From Clostridium sp. (lineage in GTDB: Bacteria > Bacillota > Clostridia > Lachnospirales > Lachnospiraceae), in the NCBI GenBank assembly GCA_004554205.1, contig SFNH01000089.1, positions 1 to 8,278 on the forward strand: a stretch of 8,278 nt of DNA. The letters run 5' to 3'. Each line of letters starts with the position of its first letter. Within the stretch, counting starts at the first letter, position 1. This document shows, one piece after another, positions 6,423 to 8,278 of the stretch. The notes under the pieces were generated by a model. It worked only from the letters and a program-made list of their open reading frames with translations, had not been told where the DNA came from and made no database searches. A program made the translations under genes and the position numbers.

Positions 6423-6453
6423 GGCGGAGAGGATTTTCAAAATTCTCTCCGCC
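6423..6453. repeat. 15-bp near-perfect inverted repeat in the oriT region
   Basis: GGCGGAGAGGATTTT (6423-6437) and AAAATTCTCTCCGCC (6439-6453) pair over 15 bp with one G-T pair around a single central base. It lies about 180 bases before the predicted nick site. Possible roles are a cruciform or structure recognised during transfer, or a single-strand origin used to convert transferred DNA to duplex. The role is inferred. Confidence 0.6.
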
Positions 6454-6549
6454 TGTGGGCGGCAGCGTTGAAGCAAATTCGATTGCTGAAAGGCTGGCGG
6501 TCACGCCGTGGATTTTGCAAAGTGGGTACTACTTGCAAGCCACGGCAGA

Positions 6550-6655
6550 GGCTTCCGCAGAAGCCGCATTCCCCGTTCCCCCTCGGAGAGCCCACGATAC
6601 TTTGCAGCCGCAGGATGAAAGTATCATAGTGGGTTATTACACTTCCGCAGAAGTG
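6550..6655. repeat. Duplicated CTTCCGCAGAAG hairpins bracketing oriT
   Basis: The 12-mer CTTCCGCAGAAG occurs at 6552-6563 and 6642-6653. Each copy extends by a different compensating pair into a 6-bp stem with the loop CGCA: GGCTTC/GAAGCC (6550-6565) and CACTTC/GAAGTG (6640-6655). The outer pair differs between copies yet remains complementary, which suggests selection on structure. The two hairpins enclose the inverted repeat and nick-like sequence. Confidence 0.65.
6596..6644 (+). other. oriT: Predicted oriT core and MobV-type nick site
   Basis: GATACTTT (6596-6603) and AAAGTATC (6618-6625) form an 8-bp inverted repeat. It is followed directly by ATAGTGGG-TTATTACACTT (6626-6644). The pMV158 MobM nick site, as I recall it, is TAGTGTG/TTA beside an AAAGTATA-type inverted repeat, so the match is six of seven bases before the nick and all three after it. 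The predicted cut is between 6633 and 6634. The site lies 66 bases upstream of the relaxase start, as usual for this family, and the encoded relaxase is itself of the MobV type. Confidence 0.75.
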
Positions 6656-6709
6656 CTCCCCCGAAAGCCACCTTGTCCTGCGAAATCTGAAATCAGGAGG
6701 TAAATGCCC

Positions 6710-7786
6710 ATGGCAAGATGCGACGGTATCCATCGTACCAACGCAAGAAATATGAGACTGACCGCTGCCAGAATCGGCAACGCGCAGCAGCACAACGAAC
6801 GGGAAAAGGAATCCTATGTCAATCAGGATATTGTCCCGGAGAGAACGCACCTCAATGTTCATTTCAAGAAACCGGCCGCCGGATATGCGGAGATGTTTGA
6901 GCAGTTGAAAAAGGACGGGATCATCTCCACCCGTGGATTGAAAGAGGATGCCTTTCTCTACGGCGAGCTGGTCTTTGACGTAAACACTGCCTATTTTCAT
7001 AATCACGGCGGCTATGACTTCGCAAAACAATTCTACACCGACGCATACAAATCCGCAATAGAAATCGTAGGCGGAGAGCAGTACATTCTCTCTGCGGTCA
7101 TGCACGCCGACGAGCGCAACCGCGCCATGTCCGACGCGCTGGGCAAGGACGTGTACCATTATCACCTTCATGTGGTCTATATCCCCGTCGTAGAGAAGAA
7201 AATTCTGTGGTCGAAGCGGTGCAAGGATAAATCGCTGGTTGGGACAGTCAAGGAAACGATACAGCAGGTCAGTATGAGTAAAAAGTGGGATTCCAAGCCC
7301 GCGCTGGACGAGCATGGGAAACCGCTGCTGAACGCAAACGGGAAAACTGTGCTCCGAAAATCCTATTCCGTTCTGCAAGATGATTTCTTCGCCGCCATGC
7401 GAAAGGCAGGGTATGACGATGTGGAGCGAGGCGAACGCGGCAGCTCCGAGGAACATCTGACGGTGACGCAGTTCAAGGTGCAGCAGGAGCAGGCGCGGCT
7501 GGCTGAACTCACAGAGCAGAACCGCCAGCAGGAGCAGCAGGCAGCGGCGCTCGGCAGGCAGATTGAGAAAATCCAGAATCAGCAGGTCGCTGTGGCGGCT
7601 ATCGAAAAAATCGTGGCAACGTCCATTCCCTTCTCACCCAAAGTTGCCGTGGAGCGTGAGGACTTTGACCGACTTTCCACTCTGGCAAAGAAGTACGAAG
7701 AAGTACGTTACAGCAGAGAAAAAGGAATCCAAACTGCAAAAGGCGTTGGATGCGGCAAACAAACTGATTGCAAAACTCAAGGCTGA
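6710..7786 (+). CDS. mob: MobV-family relaxase (Pre/Mob), C-terminus frameshifted
   Basis: MobV relaxases nick oriT and stay bound to the 5' end to pilot the strand into a recipient. The N-terminal HNERE motif aligns with pMV158 MobM HNERV, making His28 the likely nucleophile. It is followed by the family signature NQDIVPERTHLN. The metal-binding motif is split: HADER (His132, Asp134, Glu135) and, after a short insertion, YHYHLHVVY (His150, His152, His154). EHLTVTQF ends the catalytic part and a coiled coil starts near residue 245. The start at ATG 6710 is preferred over 6704 because AGGAGG (6695-6700) is nine bases away rather than three. As read, the protein has 358 residues, and the last 26 after residue 332 are out of frame. 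Skipping one base near 7706 restores a 423-residue protein. The catalytic domain is complete, so nicking may survive; the lost part would affect dimerisation or membrane/partner contacts. Confidence 0.93.
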   Translation: MARCDGIHRTNARNMRLTAARIGNAQQHNEREKESYVNQDIVPERTHLNVHFKKPAAGYAEMFEQLKKDGIISTRGLKEDAFLYGELVFDVNTAYFHNHGGYDFAKQFYTDAYKSAIEIVGGEQYILSAVMHADERNRAMSDALGKDVYHYHLHVVYIPVVEKKILWSKRCKDKSLVGTVKETIQQVSMSKKWDSKPALDEHGKPLLNANGKTVLRKSYSVLQDDFFAAMRKAGYDDVERGERGSSEEHLTVTQFKVQQEQARLAELTEQNRQQEQQAAALGRQIEKIQNQQVAVAAIEKIVATSIPFSPKVAVEREDFDRLSTLAKKYEEVRYSREKGIQTAKGVGCGKQTDCKTQG

Positions 7787-7982
7787 GATTGACGGTTTGA
7801 AGCAGGAGATTTCCGATTATAAGTCTGTTCGCGGCAAGCTCCGTGCGGCAGAATTGGAGCGTGAGAATATGGAGCTGCGCGGGAAAGTCCGCAGCTATGA
7901 GGATGTGATTCAGCGCAATAATCTGTGGCGATTCTTCCATCCGCACAGAGAAAAAGCGGTCACGAGGGACGAAGCTCGCTGA
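7707..7982 (+). pseudogene. Out-of-frame C-terminal coiled coil of the relaxase
   Basis: The +1 frame from 7707 reads VTAEKKESKLQKALDAANK and continues through 91 residues of strongly predicted coiled coil (KLKAEIDGLKQEIS, LERENMELRGKV) to a basic end, FFHPHREKAV. This is the expected C-terminal region of a MobV protein, in phase with the upstream frame if one base near 7706 is removed. There is no ribosome binding site of its own at the join, so it is a displaced part of the relaxase rather than a separate gene. A sequencing error, a real indel or recoding would all give this picture. Confidence 0.85.
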
Positions 7983-8017
7983 TTCCTGTGTAGAGCCGGA
8001 AAAAACGCATTTTACCG

Positions 8018-8065
8018 AATGGGAGCGCGTCAGACAGGGCAGACATCGTCCGGCGCGCTCCTGTT
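8018..8065 (+). terminator. Hairpin between the relaxase and the next gene
   Basis: GGAGCGCG (8022-8029) pairs with CGCGCTCC (8054-8061). The stem extends to 14 bp (8018-8031 with 8052-8065, three G-T pairs) around a 20-base loop. A short TTT follows, so it may be a weak terminator. Its right arm shares GCTCCTGTT with the hairpin at 6315-6337, which suggests a recurring structural element in this mobile element. Confidence 0.4.
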
Positions 8066-8123
8066 TGAAAATCGCCGTTTTCCCCAAGTCAAGAGCCGGA
8101 CAGGGGCGCAGAAAGGAGAGTTT

Positions 8124-8278
8124 ATGAGAACAGGGCTTACGAAGCAGGAAAAAACCACCGATATTTGGTTTGACGAGAAAGACCCGCTAATCTATATCCG
8201 CACACACAACACTGACCTCAAGAACAGGCTGACCGCCTATGCCGCAGCTCACCCCGGCGAGTGCTGCCAGACCGATGC
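8124..8278 (+). CDS. Small protein of unknown function, 5' part (runs off window)
   Basis: An open frame starts at ATG 8124 with GGAGAG (8115-8120) at a proper distance and stays open for 51 codons to the window end. The protein begins MRTGLTKQEKTTDIWFDEKD and continues with PLIYIRTHNTDLKNRL and AAHPGECCQTD. It reads like a compact, mixed alpha/beta accessory protein; I recall similar short proteins beside relaxase genes in clostridial mobile elements, without a known role. Codon use matches the relaxase and not guaA, so it belongs to the element. No domain or active site can be named. Confidence 0.75.
   Translation, partial: MRTGLTKQEKTTDIWFDEKDPLIYIRTHNTDLKNRLTAYAAAHPGECCQTD

Larger units (their letters stand above)
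6316..6703 (+). other. Non-coding mobilization region (oriT region) upstream of the relaxase
   Basis: This stretch of nearly 390 bases has overlapping open frames in several phases, but none has a ribosome binding site or recognisable protein. It is dense in inverted repeats: 6315-6337, 6423-6453, 6550-6565, 6596-6625 and 6640-6655. It contains a MobV-type nick-like sequence at 6626-6644 and ends in the AGGAGG site of the relaxase gene. That combination is what an origin of transfer with leading-region structure would look like. Confidence 0.7.

Noticed and set aside
6288..6703. Overlapping + strand frames (6288-6629 and 6455-6703) and the minus-strand frame 6437-7456 in the oriT region.
   Set aside because: No ribosome binding sites or domain signatures, heavy overlap with inverted repeats and the nick region, and the minus frame lies opposite the relaxase. 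Any conservation is better explained by the oriT DNA.
1..8278. Defence system, toxin-antitoxin pair or antibiotic resistance cargo.
   Set aside because: No gene in the window matches these; all element genes visible here fit integration, regulation, replication or mobilization, apart from two small unknown proteins with no supporting motif.

Overview
The window joins a chromosomal purine-biosynthesis locus to the left part of an integrated mobile element. Bases 1-2553 carry the 3' part of purA and a complete guaA on the + strand. Both are GC-rich with strongly G/C-ending codons. From about 2554 the sequence becomes visibly more AT-rich and codon use relaxes, which marks the start of foreign DNA. 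The protein styles (clostridial-type PurA, tyrosine integrase, MobV relaxase, RepA-like ATPase), the strong AGGAGG ribosome binding sites and the GC-rich host genes suggest a Gram-positive gut Clostridia member, perhaps Oscillospiraceae/Ruminococcaceae. This placement is inference; no rRNA or other marker is present.

Layout of the element: a terminator hairpin follows guaA (2572-2620). Next comes a cluster of GGCTAC repeats that may be integrase arm sites, then a tyrosine integrase (2670-3743, -) and an XRE-family regulator (3786-4391, -). The 4392-4594 gap is a divergent control region. It holds a perfect-consensus sigma70-type promoter to the right, a good promoter to the left for the regulator, and a 12-bp inverted repeat that touches both promoters and is the likely operator pair. 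To the right lie a small HTH protein that could be the excisionase (4595-4801), overlapped by a RepA-like AAA ATPase (4788-5960). Then follow a striking array of 9-bp repeats in two opposed blocks (5968-6040), a small conserved-looking protein of unknown function (6061-6315), a roughly 390-bp non-coding region carrying an oriT, and a MobV-family relaxase (6710 onwards). The relaxase C-terminal coiled coil is out of frame after a single-base shift near 7706. The window closes inside another small unrecognised gene (8124-8278+).

Together these parts fit an integrative mobilizable element (or the mobilization end of a larger integrative conjugative element) inserted at the 3' side of guaA. The integrase and possible Xis would excise it, the XRE protein would hold the rightward operon off, the RepA-like ATPase and repeat array could support replication of the excised circle, and MobV would nick the oriT for transfer by a helper element. 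No conjugation channel genes or cargo are visible here, and the right end of the element lies outside the window.

The strongest single observations are: a nick-like sequence at 6626-6644 that closely resembles the pMV158 MobM nick site, next to an 8-bp inverted repeat and bracketed by two identical 12-bp hairpin motifs; the 3+3 array of 9-bp units after the RepA-like gene; and the relaxase frameshift.
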